Source: Rubrimonas sp036770645 (GTDB lineage: Bacteria; Pseudomonadota; Alphaproteobacteria; Rhodobacterales; Rhodobacteraceae). Taken from it: a stretch of 55,462 nucleotides of DNA. Below are positions 44,206 through 52,851 of this stretch, piece by piece. Numbering within the stretch: position 1 is the stretch's first letter; every line of letters begins with the position of its first letter. The notes beneath the pieces are model-generated. The model was given only the letters and a program-made list of their open reading frames with translations. It was not told where the DNA came from and made no database searches. The position numbers were made by a program, and so were the translations under genes. The stretch is taken from positions 1 to 55,462 of the forward strand of contig DAIPIU010000010.1 of the NCBI GenBank assembly GCA_036770645.1. Direction: 5' to 3'.

Positions 44206-45681
44206 TCAGCTTTCGCGCATCGAGCGGTTGAAGTAGTCGGTCAGGGGCTGCAGCAGATAGCTGAGCGGCGAGCGTTCGCCGGTCTGGATGTAGACCTCGA
44301 CCGGCATGCCTGGCACGAGGGTCAGCCCGTCGAGCTGGGCCAGCCCCTCTGCCGAGATGTCGATGTCGGCCGTGTAGTAGCTCATGCCCGTTCTCTCGTC
44401 GGTCAGGGCGTCGGCCGAGATGCGGCGCACCGTGCCGGGGATCTCGGGCGTGGTGCGCGCGCTGAAGGCGCTGAAGCGCAGGCGCGCGGGCTGGCCAGGA
44501 TAGACCTTGTCGACATCGACCGTCGGCACCCGGCTCTCGACGATCAGCGCCTCCTGGCTCGGGACGATGTAGAGGATCGGCTCGGCGGGGCGCACCACGG
44601 CGCGCACCGCGAAGACGGTCATGCCCAGCACCTCGCCGTCGCGCGGCGCGCGGATGTCGAGCCGCGACAGGGTCTCGAGCGCGGAGAGCCGCCGCTCGGC
44701 AAGTTCGGCGGCGCGGGCGGACAGGTCGCGCAGCTCGGTGATCGCCTCCTCCAGCCGCATGGCGTCGCGGCCGGTGATCTGGATGTCGATCTCGGTGATG
44801 CGGCCGCGCGACTGGGCGGTCTGGGCGGCGAAGGCCCCGATCTGGCCCTCGAGCCGCGCCTTCTCGCGCTCCAGCGACAGCACGCGGCTGGTCTGCGTCA
44901 GGCCGCGGTCCAGCAGGCTGCGCTGGTCGACGAGCTCGCCCTCGATGAAGGCGAGCTGGCGCGCGAGCGCGTCGCTCTGCGCGAGGATGCCGCCGATCTC
45001 CTCGCGGAGCTGGGACTGCCGCTCGCGCAGCTGCTCGGTCTCGCGTTCGACGGTGGCCCGCCGCGCCGCGAACAGCCGCCGCTGCCCCTCGACCAGCGCC
45101 GCGATGTCGGGCCGCGCGGCGGCGGCGTCCAGAAGCTCCTGCGGGAAGGCCGGCGCATCCGCCCCCTCCTGCTCGGCCGTGAGGCGGCCGATGCGGGCGA
45201 GCGATTCGAACAGCTGGCTCTCGACGATGGCGAGTTCGGCGCGCAGCAGCGTGCCGTCGAGCCGCAGCAGCACGTCGCCCGCCGCGACCGTGTCGCCGTC
45301 CTTGACGAGGATCTCGCCGACCACCCCGCCCTCGGGGTGCTGCACGACCTGGCGGTTGGCCTCGACGCGGACCTGCCCGGCGGCGACCACGGCGCCGGCG
45401 ATCGAGGCGAACGCGCCCCAGCCGCCGAGGCAGACGACAAGGATGAAGGCGGCGACGTAGCCGAGCCGCAGGGCCGGTGCGGCGCTCCACCGCGCGAGCG
45501 GACCCGCCGCCGCGCCGCCGCCGGCGCCGGGCGGCAGGCGCAGGCCGGATGGCGGGAGCGGCGAACCGCCGCCCGCAGCCGGCGCGCCCCGGCCGGCCGG
45601 CGGCGCCGGCGTCGGCGGGGCGGGCCGGGCCGCGGCTCCCGCCGCCTTGGCCGCCTCGGCCGCGGTCACGGTCGCTGTCAT
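44206..45681 (-). CDS. HlyD-family type I secretion adaptor (PrtE-like)
   Basis: The 491-residue membrane-fusion protein has an N-terminal Pro/Ala-rich cytoplasmic segment, a single membrane helix at about residues 73-95, a lipoyl-like half (GAVVAAGQVRVEANR, VVQHPEGGVV), a long coiled coil rich in Glu, Arg and Leu (about 140-320), and the closing lipoyl/beta-barrel with RAPRDGEVLGM. It bridges the ABC transporter and an outer-membrane TolC-like channel, which is not in the window. It overlaps the ABC gene by four bases (ATGA). Confidence 0.93.
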   Translation of the reverse strand: MTATVTAAEAAKAAGAAARPAPPTPAPPAGRGAPAAGGGSPLPPSGLRLPPGAGGGAAAGPLARWSAAPALRLGYVAAFILVVCLGGWGAFASIAGAVVAAGQVRVEANRQVVQHPEGGVVGEILVKDGDTVAAGDVLLRLDGTLLRAELAIVESQLFESLARIGRLTAEQEGADAPAFPQELLDAAAARPDIAALVEGQRRLFAARRATVERETEQLRERQSQLREEIGGILAQSDALARQLAFIEGELVDQRSLLDRGLTQTSRVLSLEREKARLEGQIGAFAAQTAQSRGRITEIDIQITGRDAMRLEEAITELRDLSARAAELAERRLSALETLSRLDIRAPRDGEVLGMTVFAVRAVVRPAEPILYIVPSQEALIVESRVPTVDVDKVYPGQPARLRFSAFSARTTPEIPGTVRRISADALTDERTGMSYYTADIDISAEGLAQLDGLTLVPGMPVEVYIQTGERSPLSYLLQPLTDYFNRSMRES

Positions 45682-47420
45682 TGCGGCGCTCCTTCGGGCT
45701 GGGGCTGGGGGCGCCCGACCAGCTGGGGGTAGTTCGCGGTCGTCTCGCGCAGGACCTCCTCCTTCGGGCCGAAGGCGCGCACCGCCCCGCGGTCGAGCAT
45801 CAGCAGCACGTCGCAGGCGGCGATGGCGCTGGGGCGGTGGGCCATCACGATCACGGTCCGCCCGCGCTCGCGCAGGTCCTTGATCGCCAGAACGAGCGCC
45901 TGCTCGCCGGCGGCGTCGAGATTGGAGTTGGGCTCGTCCAGCACCACGACCGCCGGGTCGCCGAACAGCGCGCGCGCCAGCGCGATGCGCTGGCGCTGAC
46001 CGCCCGACAGCTTCGCGCCGCCGGGCCCGATGGGCGTGTCGTAGCCGCCGGGCAGGCGCAGGATCATCTCGTGCGCCCCGGCGCGCTTGGCGGCCGTCAC
46101 CACCGCCGCGGGATCGGGCGATTCGGACAGGCGGGCGATGTTCTCGGCCACGGTGCCGTCGAACAGCACGACATCCTGCGGCAGATAGCCGATGCGCCGG
46201 CCGAGGTCGTCATCCTCGAACTGGTCGAGCGCCGCGCCGTCGAGCCGGATCGCGCCCTGCTGCGGCCGCCAGACGCCGACCAGAAGGCGCGCGAGGGAGG
46301 ATTTTCCCGCCGCCGACGGCCCGATGACGCCCAGCGCCTGACCGGGCTCGACCCGGAACGACACGTTGCGCACCGTCGGGACCTGCGCCCCGGGCGGGCC
46401 GGCGGTGACCGTCTGCGCCTCGACCTGCCCGCGCGAGGCGGGAAGCTGCGTGCGCGGCCCGGGCGGCGGGGTCTTTTCAAGAAGCTCCGCGAGGTTGGAC
46501 CAGCCCTTCAGCGCCCGCTGCACCACCGCCCACTGGCCGATGGCCTGTTCCACCGGCGCCAGCGCCCTGCCCATCAGGATCGAGGCGGCGATCATCACGC
46601 CCGGGGTGATCGTGCCCTCGACGGCCAGAAGTGCCCCCAGCGCCAGCATCGCCGACTGCAGGAACAGCCGCATGGTCTTGGAACTGACAGCATAGCCGCT
46701 GGCGGCGTCCGCGGCGCCGACCTGCGCGCCCAGCGAGCGCTCGCGCAGCCCGCTCCAGCGGTCCATCGCGGCGCCGCGCATCCCGAGGGCGCGAATGGTC
46801 TCGCCGTCGCGGCGCAGCGCCTCGGCATAGCCCTCGGTGCGCGCGGCGCTGTCGCTCGCCTCGTTCAGCGGCGCGCGGGAGGCGCGTTCGTTGAGGATGG
46901 CGATCAGCATCAGCACCGCCCCGCCGCCGATGGCGAGGACGCCGAGCGACCAGTGGAAGAAGAAGATCAGCGCGAGGAACAGCGGCGCGAAGGGCGCGTC
47001 GAAGAAGGCGAAGGGGGCCGGGCCCGCGAGGGCGCGCTGGATCGATTCGAGGTCGCGCATGCCGGTGTTGGGCTTGCCGCGCTCGTCGGGCAGCACGGCG
47101 CGGCGCAGCACGGCGTCGAACACGCGCCGGTCCAGCAGCGCCTGGAAGCGCGCCCCGACCCGGGTGAGCACCCGTGTCCGGGCGAAGTCCAGCACGCCCA
47201 TGAGCGCATAGAGCGCGACGACAAGCAGGAACAGCGTCGCGAGCGTCGCCTCGGACCCGCTCGCCAGCACCCGGTCGTAGACCTGGAGCATGAAGATGGA
47301 ACCGGTGAGCATCAGCAGGTTCACCAGACCGCTGAACAATGCCACGCCGGCCAGGAGGCGTCGGGACGCGGACAGGGCACCCTTCAGTTCGACGCGCCCG
47401 TATTCCTCTTTCGGTCGCAT
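45678..47420 (-). CDS. Type I secretion ABC permease/ATPase (PrtD-like)
   Basis: The 580-residue half-transporter has six membrane helices and a C-terminal ATPase with Walker A (GPSAAGKSS), the signature LSGGQRQR, Walker B (VVVLDEPN) and the H-loop His (AHRPS). There is no C39 peptidase domain, so it belongs to the PrtD/AprD class that exports RTX-type or metalloprotease substrates with C-terminal signals. I chose the ATG at 47420 because GGAGG lies four bases upstream; ATG at 47438 is a poorer start. No RTX substrate is visible nearby. Confidence 0.92.
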   Translation of the reverse strand: MRPKEEYGRVELKGALSASRRLLAGVALFSGLVNLLMLTGSIFMLQVYDRVLASGSEATLATLFLLVVALYALMGVLDFARTRVLTRVGARFQALLDRRVFDAVLRRAVLPDERGKPNTGMRDLESIQRALAGPAPFAFFDAPFAPLFLALIFFFHWSLGVLAIGGGAVLMLIAILNERASRAPLNEASDSAARTEGYAEALRRDGETIRALGMRGAAMDRWSGLRERSLGAQVGAADAASGYAVSSKTMRLFLQSAMLALGALLAVEGTITPGVMIAASILMGRALAPVEQAIGQWAVVQRALKGWSNLAELLEKTPPPGPRTQLPASRGQVEAQTVTAGPPGAQVPTVRNVSFRVEPGQALGVIGPSAAGKSSLARLLVGVWRPQQGAIRLDGAALDQFEDDDLGRRIGYLPQDVVLFDGTVAENIARLSESPDPAAVVTAAKRAGAHEMILRLPGGYDTPIGPGGAKLSGGQRQRIALARALFGDPAVVVLDEPNSNLDAAGEQALVLAIKDLRERGRTVIVMAHRPSAIAACDVLLMLDRGAVRAFGPKEEVLRETTANYPQLVGRPQPQPEGAPQ

Positions 47421-47613
47421 CGCGCCTCCGAAACCCATCGAACCCTGAACCCGCCCGTTGCCCTTGTCACAGCAAGGCGCGGCGACGCAAGCGATCCGCA
47501 CAGCGATGCGGATGCAACGCGCCGGATGCGGCAGGCGCGGCAACAGGCGAACCGGCTTGCGCCGCGCGCGCAGGCCACTACGTTCGCACCTCGTCGGATA
47601 TTGCAGGTGCGCG

Positions 47614-48372
47614 ATGACACGGACGTATACGGCCCGCCGCATCGCAGGGGCGCTGGCGCTGGCGGTGCTGATCGCCGGCTGCGCCGCGCGGCCCGAGCCC
47701 GGTCAACTGGTCGCCGACCCCTATGAGGGCGTAAACCGCGCCATCCACAGCCTGAACGTCGGCCTGGACACCGCGGTGCTGCGCCCCGCATCGCAGGCCT
47801 ACAGTTTCGCGACGCCGACGCTGTTCCAGCACCTGATCTCGAACTTCGTCGACCATCTGCGCCTGCCGGTGTCCTTCGTGAACCGGGTGCTGCAGGGCGA
47901 CGCGATGGGCGCGCTCGAGACGGCGGGGCGATTCGGCGTGAACACCATCGTCGGCGCGGGCGGGCTGCTCGACCCCGCCACCGAGTTCGGGCTGCCCTTC
48001 GAGCCGACCGACCTCGGCCTCACTTTCGCCTCTTGGGGCGCGGAGGAAGGGGCTTTCGTGATGCTGCCGGTGTTCGGCCCGTCGACCGCGCGCGACGCCT
48101 TCGGCCGGCTGGGCGATGTGGGGCTCAACCCGCTGACCTATGTCACGGTCGGGTCGGGCACCGGCGAGACCGCGGCCACCGTCGCCGAGATCGCGGTGCC
48201 GCCCGTCGTGGCGCGCACCGAGAACTTCGCGCTGGTCGACAGCGCGCTCTACGACAGCGAGGACAGCTATGTGACGGTCCGCGCGGCCTTCATCCAGGCG
48301 CGGCGGGCGCAGGTGCGCGGCGGCGGGGCCGACCTCGAGAACCTGCCCGACATCTTCGGCGACGACGAATAG
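47614..48372 (+). CDS. mlaA: Outer-membrane lipid asymmetry lipoprotein MlaA (VacJ)
   Basis: MlaA removes misplaced phospholipids from the outer leaflet. The 252-residue lipoprotein has lipobox I-A-G-C (Cys23) and the VacJ features: DPYEGVNRAIHSLNVGLD, HLISNFVDHLRLPVSFVNRVLQG, RFGVNTIVGAGGLLDPA and VMLPVFGPSTARDA. The inner-membrane MlaFEDB complex is not in the window. mlaC follows after 28 bases. Confidence 0.95.
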   Translation: MTRTYTARRIAGALALAVLIAGCAARPEPGQLVADPYEGVNRAIHSLNVGLDTAVLRPASQAYSFATPTLFQHLISNFVDHLRLPVSFVNRVLQGDAMGALETAGRFGVNTIVGAGGLLDPATEFGLPFEPTDLGLTFASWGAEEGAFVMLPVFGPSTARDAFGRLGDVGLNPLTYVTVGSGTGETAATVAEIAVPPVVARTENFALVDSALYDSEDSYVTVRAAFIQARRAQVRGGGADLENLPDIFGDDE

Positions 48373-48400
48373 GCGTCGGGCGACGACCACAGGAGAGACG

Positions 48401-48991
48401 ATGACCCTGACGCGCCGCGCGGCCCTCGCCGCACTCGCCGCGGCCGCCGCAGCCGCGCCGGCCCGCGCCCTGTCGCCCGACGAGGCCAGCGGCTTCGTTC
48501 AGGCGGTCGTGGACGAAGCCACCCGGATCGTCGATGCCGCCGACGCCACGAATCTGCGGGTCGACGAGTTCCTCGCGCTGTTCCGGCGGACGGCCGCGCT
48601 CGGCGACATCGGCCGCTTCACCATGGGGCCCGCCTGGCGCGCGATGAGCGAGGCGCAGCGCGCGGACTTCCTCGCCGCGTTCGAGCGCTACGCGGCGCGC
48701 GCCTACAGCAGCCGCCTCGCGGACGTGAAGGGCGAGCGGATGACCGTGAACGGCGCCCGCGACGCCGGTCAGCGCGGCGTGCTGGTCAACAGCACGCTGA
48801 CCCAGGCCGGCCAGGCGCCGATCCGCGTCGAGTGGCTGGTGTCCGACCGCGGCGGCGCGCCGCAGATCGTCGACATCATCGCCGAGGGCATCTCGATCTC
48901 GATCACCCAGCGCGAGGAGTTCGCCGCGATGCTCGAGCGGCGCGGCGGCGACATCGACCGCTTCATCGCCGATCTCGACGGGCTGCTGTAG
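48401..48991 (+). CDS. mlaC: Phospholipid-binding periplasmic protein MlaC
   Basis: MlaC carries lipid between MlaA and the inner-membrane complex. The 196-residue protein has a signal peptide (MTLTRRAALAALA, Ala-rich, Arg-Arg present) and the family core: RFTMGPAWRAMSEAQRADFLAAFERY, AYSSRLADVKGERM, IDIIAEGISISITQREEFAAML. AGGAGAG precedes the ATG. It pairs with mlaA. Confidence 0.93.
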   Translation: MTLTRRAALAALAAAAAAAPARALSPDEASGFVQAVVDEATRIVDAADATNLRVDEFLALFRRTAALGDIGRFTMGPAWRAMSEAQRADFLAAFERYAARAYSSRLADVKGERMTVNGARDAGQRGVLVNSTLTQAGQAPIRVEWLVSDRGGAPQIVDIIAEGISISITQREEFAAMLERRGGDIDRFIADLDGLL

Positions 48992-48999
48992 GGCACGCC

Positions 49000-49422
49000 A
49001 TGGCCCGCGCCGCGCGCTTCACGGCCGCCGATCTCGCCCTGCGCATGGCGGCGGGCGTGGGGGTCGTGCTCGGGCTTTGGAACCCCACGGGCTACAGCTA
49101 CATCAACTGGCTGATCGGCCATGATCCCGCGGAGCGGCCCTATGTGGCGCTGGTCGGGGTCACGCTGCTGATCGTCGTCGTCATCTACCTGCGCGCCACC
49201 TTCCGGGCCATCGGCCTGTTCGGCGTCGTGCTGGCCGCGGCCTTCGTCGGCTCGGCGCTGTGGGTGTTCGCGAGCCTGGGGCTGCTGGACCTTGGCCGGG
49301 CGGGCGCGGCGCAATGGGCGGCGCTCGCCGCGGTCGGGCTGGTCCTCGGCATCGGGCTGTCCTGGTCGCACATCCGCCGCGCGCTGTCGGGCCAGGTCGA
49401 CGTCGACGACGTCACGCGATGA
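49000..49422 (+). CDS. Small four-helix inner-membrane protein
   Basis: The 140-residue protein has about four hydrophobic segments (starting LRMAAGVGVVLGLWNPTGYS, then VALVGVTLLIVVVIYL, IGLFGVVLAAAFVGSALWVF and WAALAAVGLVLGIGL) and a short polar end rich in Asp. It looks like a DUF6524-type protein of Rhodobacterales, which I cannot confirm. It starts eight bases after mlaC, so it may share the mla transcript. No function can be inferred. Confidence 0.7.
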   Translation: MARAARFTAADLALRMAAGVGVVLGLWNPTGYSYINWLIGHDPAERPYVALVGVTLLIVVVIYLRATFRAIGLFGVVLAAAFVGSALWVFASLGLLDLGRAGAAQWAALAAVGLVLGIGLSWSHIRRALSGQVDVDDVTR

Positions 49423-49516
49423 GCCGGGCCGCCGGCTGCTCCGGCCGGATGCGGGCGGGCTGGACGCCGGCGTCGGACGGCTTAGGCTCCGCCGCAGTCC
49501 CGAACCGGAGCGCCCG

Positions 49517-50854
49517 ATGACCGACCTGCAGGATCTTGCCGACGCGCTGATCGCGGCGGCACGCGCGGCCGGCGCCGATGCGGCCGACGCCATGGCGGTC
49601 TCGGGCGACGAGATCACCGTGTCGGTGCGCGGCGGGGCGCTGGAGGAGGCCGAGCGGTCCGAGGGCGTCGAGTTCGGCGTGCGCGCCTTCGTCGGGCGGC
49701 GTCAGGCCTGCGTCTCGGCATCGGACCCGCGCGCCGAGACGCTGCGCATCCTCGCCGAGCGCGCGGTCGCCATGGCGCGCGAGGCCCCGGAGGATCCGCA
49801 TTGCGGGCTGCTCGACCCCGCCGACCTGGGCGAGCCGGTCGACCTCGCGGCGCTCGAGCTCGACGATCCCGCCCCGCCCCCAGCGCCCGAGGCGCTGGCC
49901 GAGATGGCCCGGCGCGGCGAGGCGGGCGCGCTGGCGGTGAGGGGCGTGGCCCAGGCCGACAGCGCGGCGGCGGGCTGGATGCGCGGGACGGTCGCGCTGG
50001 CGGCATCGAACGGCTTTCGCGGCGGCTATGCGCGCACCTCCGCCTCGCTGTCGGTGTCGGCGGTGGCGGGCAGCGGCACGGGCATGGAGGCGGACTATGA
50101 CTTCGCCGCCCGGCGCTCGGTCGGCGAACTGCCCGACCCGGAGGCTATCGGGCGCAGCGCGGGCGCCCGCGCGGTCGAGCGCCTGGGGCCGCGCAAGGCC
50201 CCGGCGGGGGCCGTGCCGGTGATCTTCGACCGCCGCGTGGCGCCGTCGCTGATCGGGCACCTTCTGGGCGCGGCCAACGGCGCGTCGGTGGCGCGCGGGT
50301 CCAGCTGGCTGGCGGGGCGGATGGGCGAGGCGGTGCTGCCGGACTGGGCGCAGGTCTTCGAGGACCCGCTGCTGCCGCGCGGCCCGGCCTCGCGGCCCTT
50401 CGACGGCGAGGGGGTGGCCTCGCGCGCGCAGCCCATCGTGGTCGACGGCGTGCTGGCGCGCTGGCTGCTCGACGGGGCCTCGGCGCGCCAGCTCGGGCTG
50501 CGCACCACCGGCAACGCGCGGCGCGGGGTGTCCTCGCCGCCGGGCCCGGGTGCCTCGAACGTACGGCTGGCGCCGGGGGCGCGGTCGCGCGAGGCGCTGA
50601 TCGGGTCGGTGTCGCGGGGGCTTCTCGTGACGTCGCTGCTGGGCGCGAGCGTCAACCCGACCACCGGGGCCTACAGCCGCGGGGCGGCGGGGTTCTGGAT
50701 CGAGGGCGGGGCCATCGCCTATCCGGTCGCCGAGGCGACCATCGCCGGGTCGCTGCCCGATTTCCTGCGCCGAATCGAGGCGGCCGACGACCCGGACCTG
50801 ACCATGGCCATGGCGGTGCCGACCCTGCTGGTCGACGGCCTTGTCGTCGCCTGA
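49517..50854 (+). CDS. pmbA: TldD/PmbA-family metallopeptidase, PmbA-like
   Basis: PmbA/TldE pairs with TldD to process small peptides such as microcin B17 precursors and CcdA. The 445-residue protein has the family pattern: VSVRGGALEEAERSEG, VGRRQACVSASDP, PVIFDRRVAPSLIGHLLGAANG, LTTGNARR-type turn and SVNPTTGAYSRGAAGFWIEGG. It lacks the TldD zinc motif, consistent with the PmbA half. TldD is not in the window. The ATG follows CGGAG. cysQ starts inside its last codons. Confidence 0.93.
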   Translation: MTDLQDLADALIAAARAAGADAADAMAVSGDEITVSVRGGALEEAERSEGVEFGVRAFVGRRQACVSASDPRAETLRILAERAVAMAREAPEDPHCGLLDPADLGEPVDLAALELDDPAPPPAPEALAEMARRGEAGALAVRGVAQADSAAAGWMRGTVALAASNGFRGGYARTSASLSVSAVAGSGTGMEADYDFAARRSVGELPDPEAIGRSAGARAVERLGPRKAPAGAVPVIFDRRVAPSLIGHLLGAANGASVARGSSWLAGRMGEAVLPDWAQVFEDPLLPRGPASRPFDGEGVASRAQPIVVDGVLARWLLDGASARQLGLRTTGNARRGVSSPPGPGASNVRLAPGARSREALIGSVSRGLLVTSLLGASVNPTTGAYSRGAAGFWIEGGAIAYPVAEATIAGSLPDFLRRIEAADDPDLTMAMAVPTLLVDGLVVA

Positions 50855-51626
50855 GGCCGACCGCGCCCTGCTGCTGGAGGCCGCCGAGGCCGCGGGGGCC
50901 GTGGCTCTGTCCTTCTTCGGGCGCGCGCCGCAGGTATGGGAGAAGGACGGTGCCGCCGGCCCGGTGACGGAGGCCGACCTCGCCGCCAACGCCCTGCTGG
51001 CGGAGCGGCTGCGCGCCGCGCGCCCCGATTACGGCTGGCTGTCGGAGGAGACGCCGGACGACAGCGCGCGGCTGGACTGCGCGCGGGTGTTCATCGTCGA
51101 TCCCATCGACGGCACGCGGGCCTTCATCGCGGGCGAGGCGGGCTGGTGTGTCGCGCTTGCCGTGGCCGAGCGCGGCAGGCCGATCGCCGCCGCGGCGGTG
51201 TTCCCGGTGCTGGGCGCGGCCTACGGCGCACATGAAGGCGGCGGGGCGGCCCGCGACGGCGCGCCCATCGCGCCCTCGTACCGCGCGGCGCTGGAGGGCG
51301 CGCATGTGCTGGCGGGCGCGCCGCAGTTCGAGGCGCGGCACTGGGCGGGGCCGGCGCCGGTCGTGCGGCGGGATTTCCGCCCCTCGATGGTGCACCGGAT
51401 GGTGATGGTGGCCGAGGGCGCGGCGGACGCCGCGGTCAGCTTTCGTGGGACCTGGGAATGGGACGCGGCGGCGGGCGAGCTGATCGCGCGCGAGGCCGGC
51501 TGCACCGTCACCGACGGGCTGGGCGCGCGCATCGTCTACAACGCGCCGCATCCCCGGGCGGCGGGGCTCGTGGCCGCCCCGCCGCGCCTGCACGCGGCCC
51601 TGATGGCGCGGCGCCGGCTCGATTGA
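50841..51626 (+). CDS. cysQ: 3'(2'),5'-bisphosphate nucleotidase CysQ-like
   Basis: The 261-residue protein is an inositol-monophosphatase-fold enzyme that clears phosphoadenosine phosphate made during sulfate assimilation. The metal site is visible as SEE, DPIDGTRAFI and a later WEWDAAAGELI. It starts with TTG at 50841, overlapping pmbA by 14 bases; no ATG alternative matches the N-terminus. A broader IMPase role is possible. It opens a conserved block with DUF4170, acyltransferase, waaA and lpxK. Confidence 0.88.
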   Translation: MSSPEADRALLLEAAEAAGAVALSFFGRAPQVWEKDGAAGPVTEADLAANALLAERLRAARPDYGWLSEETPDDSARLDCARVFIVDPIDGTRAFIAGEAGWCVALAVAERGRPIAAAAVFPVLGAAYGAHEGGGAARDGAPIAPSYRAALEGAHVLAGAPQFEARHWAGPAPVVRRDFRPSMVHRMVMVAEGAADAAVSFRGTWEWDAAAGELIAREAGCTVTDGLGARIVYNAPHPRAAGLVAAPPRLHAALMARRRLD

Positions 51627-51682
51627 CCGGGGACGCGCCCGCGGGCTAGGTCGAGGCGGCATTCCCCGGTCGGAGACCCGCC

Positions 51683-51925
51683 ATGGCCATTCGCCTGCAC
51701 CTCGTCTTCGGCGGCGAGCTCAAGGACACCCAGCGCACCGAGTTCGTCGATCCGGGCAGGCTCGACGTGGTGGGGATCTTCCCCAGCTACGCCGAGGCGC
51801 ATGCGGCTTGGAAGGCCGCGGCCCAGCGCACGGTCGACCAGGCGGCCACGCGCTATTTCATCGCCCACATCCACCGGCTGATGGACGAGGACGCCGAGAC
51901 CAGCCCGACGGCCGAGGTCGGCTGA
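51683..51925 (+). CDS. DUF4170 protein
   Basis: The 80-residue protein matches the small alphaproteobacterial DUF4170 family (LHLVFGGELKD, VGIFPSYAEAHAAWKAAAQ, RYFIAHIHRL). Function unknown. Its place between cysQ and the acyltransferase is conserved in relatives. CGGAG precedes the ATG. Confidence 0.9.
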   Translation: MAIRLHLVFGGELKDTQRTEFVDPGRLDVVGIFPSYAEAHAAWKAAAQRTVDQAATRYFIAHIHRLMDEDAETSPTAEVG

Positions 51926-51933
51926 GGCCGCGG

Positions 51934-52851
51934 TTGCGCCGGTCCCTCCCGCGCCCGTCGCCGCCGGACCTCGGCCGCGCGCTGAAGCGCCTGCGGGGCT
52001 CGGCCGCCGGGCGCTGGCTGCTGTCGCGGCTCGGCGCCGCCTATGTGCGGCTATGCTGGGCCACCACGCGCTGGACGGTCGAGGGGCGCGGGCATGCCGA
52101 GGCGCTGATCGCCGGGGGCGGACCGTTCATCGCAGCCTTCTGGCACGGGCGGCTGCTGTTCTCGCCCCTGTGGATCCCGCCCGGGCGGCGGGTCTTCGCG
52201 ATGATCTCGAACAACCATGACGGCGCGCTGATCGCGGCGCTGGTGGCGCGCTTCGGCGTGCGGGGGGTGCGCGGCTCCTCCGCCCATCCCGGCAAGCGCG
52301 ACCGCGACAAGGGCGGGCGCGAGGCCTTCGCCGCCGCCGTCGCGGCGCTGGAGGGGGGCGGGGTGCTGGGCATGACGCCCGACGGGCCGCGGGGGCCGCG
52401 CATGCGCGCCCAGCCGGGCGTCGCCGCCCTGTCGGCCGCCACCGGCGCGCCGGTGCTGCCCGTGGCCTTCGCGACGCGGGGCGGCCGCACCGCGCGCAGC
52501 TGGGACCGTTTCCTGCTGGCGCGGCCCTTCGACCGGGGCGTGACGCTTTATGGCCCCCCGATCCCGCCGCCCGCCGGCGACCCGGCATCGGTCGAGGCGC
52601 ATCGGCTGGCCATCGAGGCGGCGCTGAACGCACTGACCGCGCGGGCCGACCGCATGACGGGCCGGCCGCCAATCGAGCCCGAGGCCGCGCCGGAGACTGC
52701 GCCAGATCCTGCGCCGGAGTCCGCATCGGCACGCGAAGCCGTGCCGGCTCCCGCGCCGGGCCCTGCGCGCGGCCCCGCCCTGGACGGCGCCGCGGGGGCC
52801 GCGCCCGATCCGGCCGCCGGATCCGCGCCCTCCAGGCCGGCCGCGCCGTGA
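51934..52851 (+). CDS. Lysophospholipid acyltransferase family protein (DUF374)
   Basis: The 305-residue protein has the DUF374/LPLAT layout: FIAAFWHGRLLFSPL, ISNNHDGALIA, GVRGSSAH, and the MTPDGPRGPR motif. Such proteins sit beside waaA and lpxK and are thought to acylate a lipid in the envelope. It begins with TTG at 51934 with GAGG six bases upstream. The last 60 or so residues form a Pro/Ala tail (units like APETAPDPAP) absent from typical members. The stop overlaps waaA (GTGA). Confidence 0.85.
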   Translation: MRRSLPRPSPPDLGRALKRLRGSAAGRWLLSRLGAAYVRLCWATTRWTVEGRGHAEALIAGGGPFIAAFWHGRLLFSPLWIPPGRRVFAMISNNHDGALIAALVARFGVRGVRGSSAHPGKRDRDKGGREAFAAAVAALEGGGVLGMTPDGPRGPRMRAQPGVAALSAATGAPVLPVAFATRGGRTARSWDRFLLARPFDRGVTLYGPPIPPPAGDPASVEAHRLAIEAALNALTARADRMTGRPPIEPEAAPETAPDPAPESASAREAVPAPAPGPARGPALDGAAGAAPDPAAGSAPSRPAAP

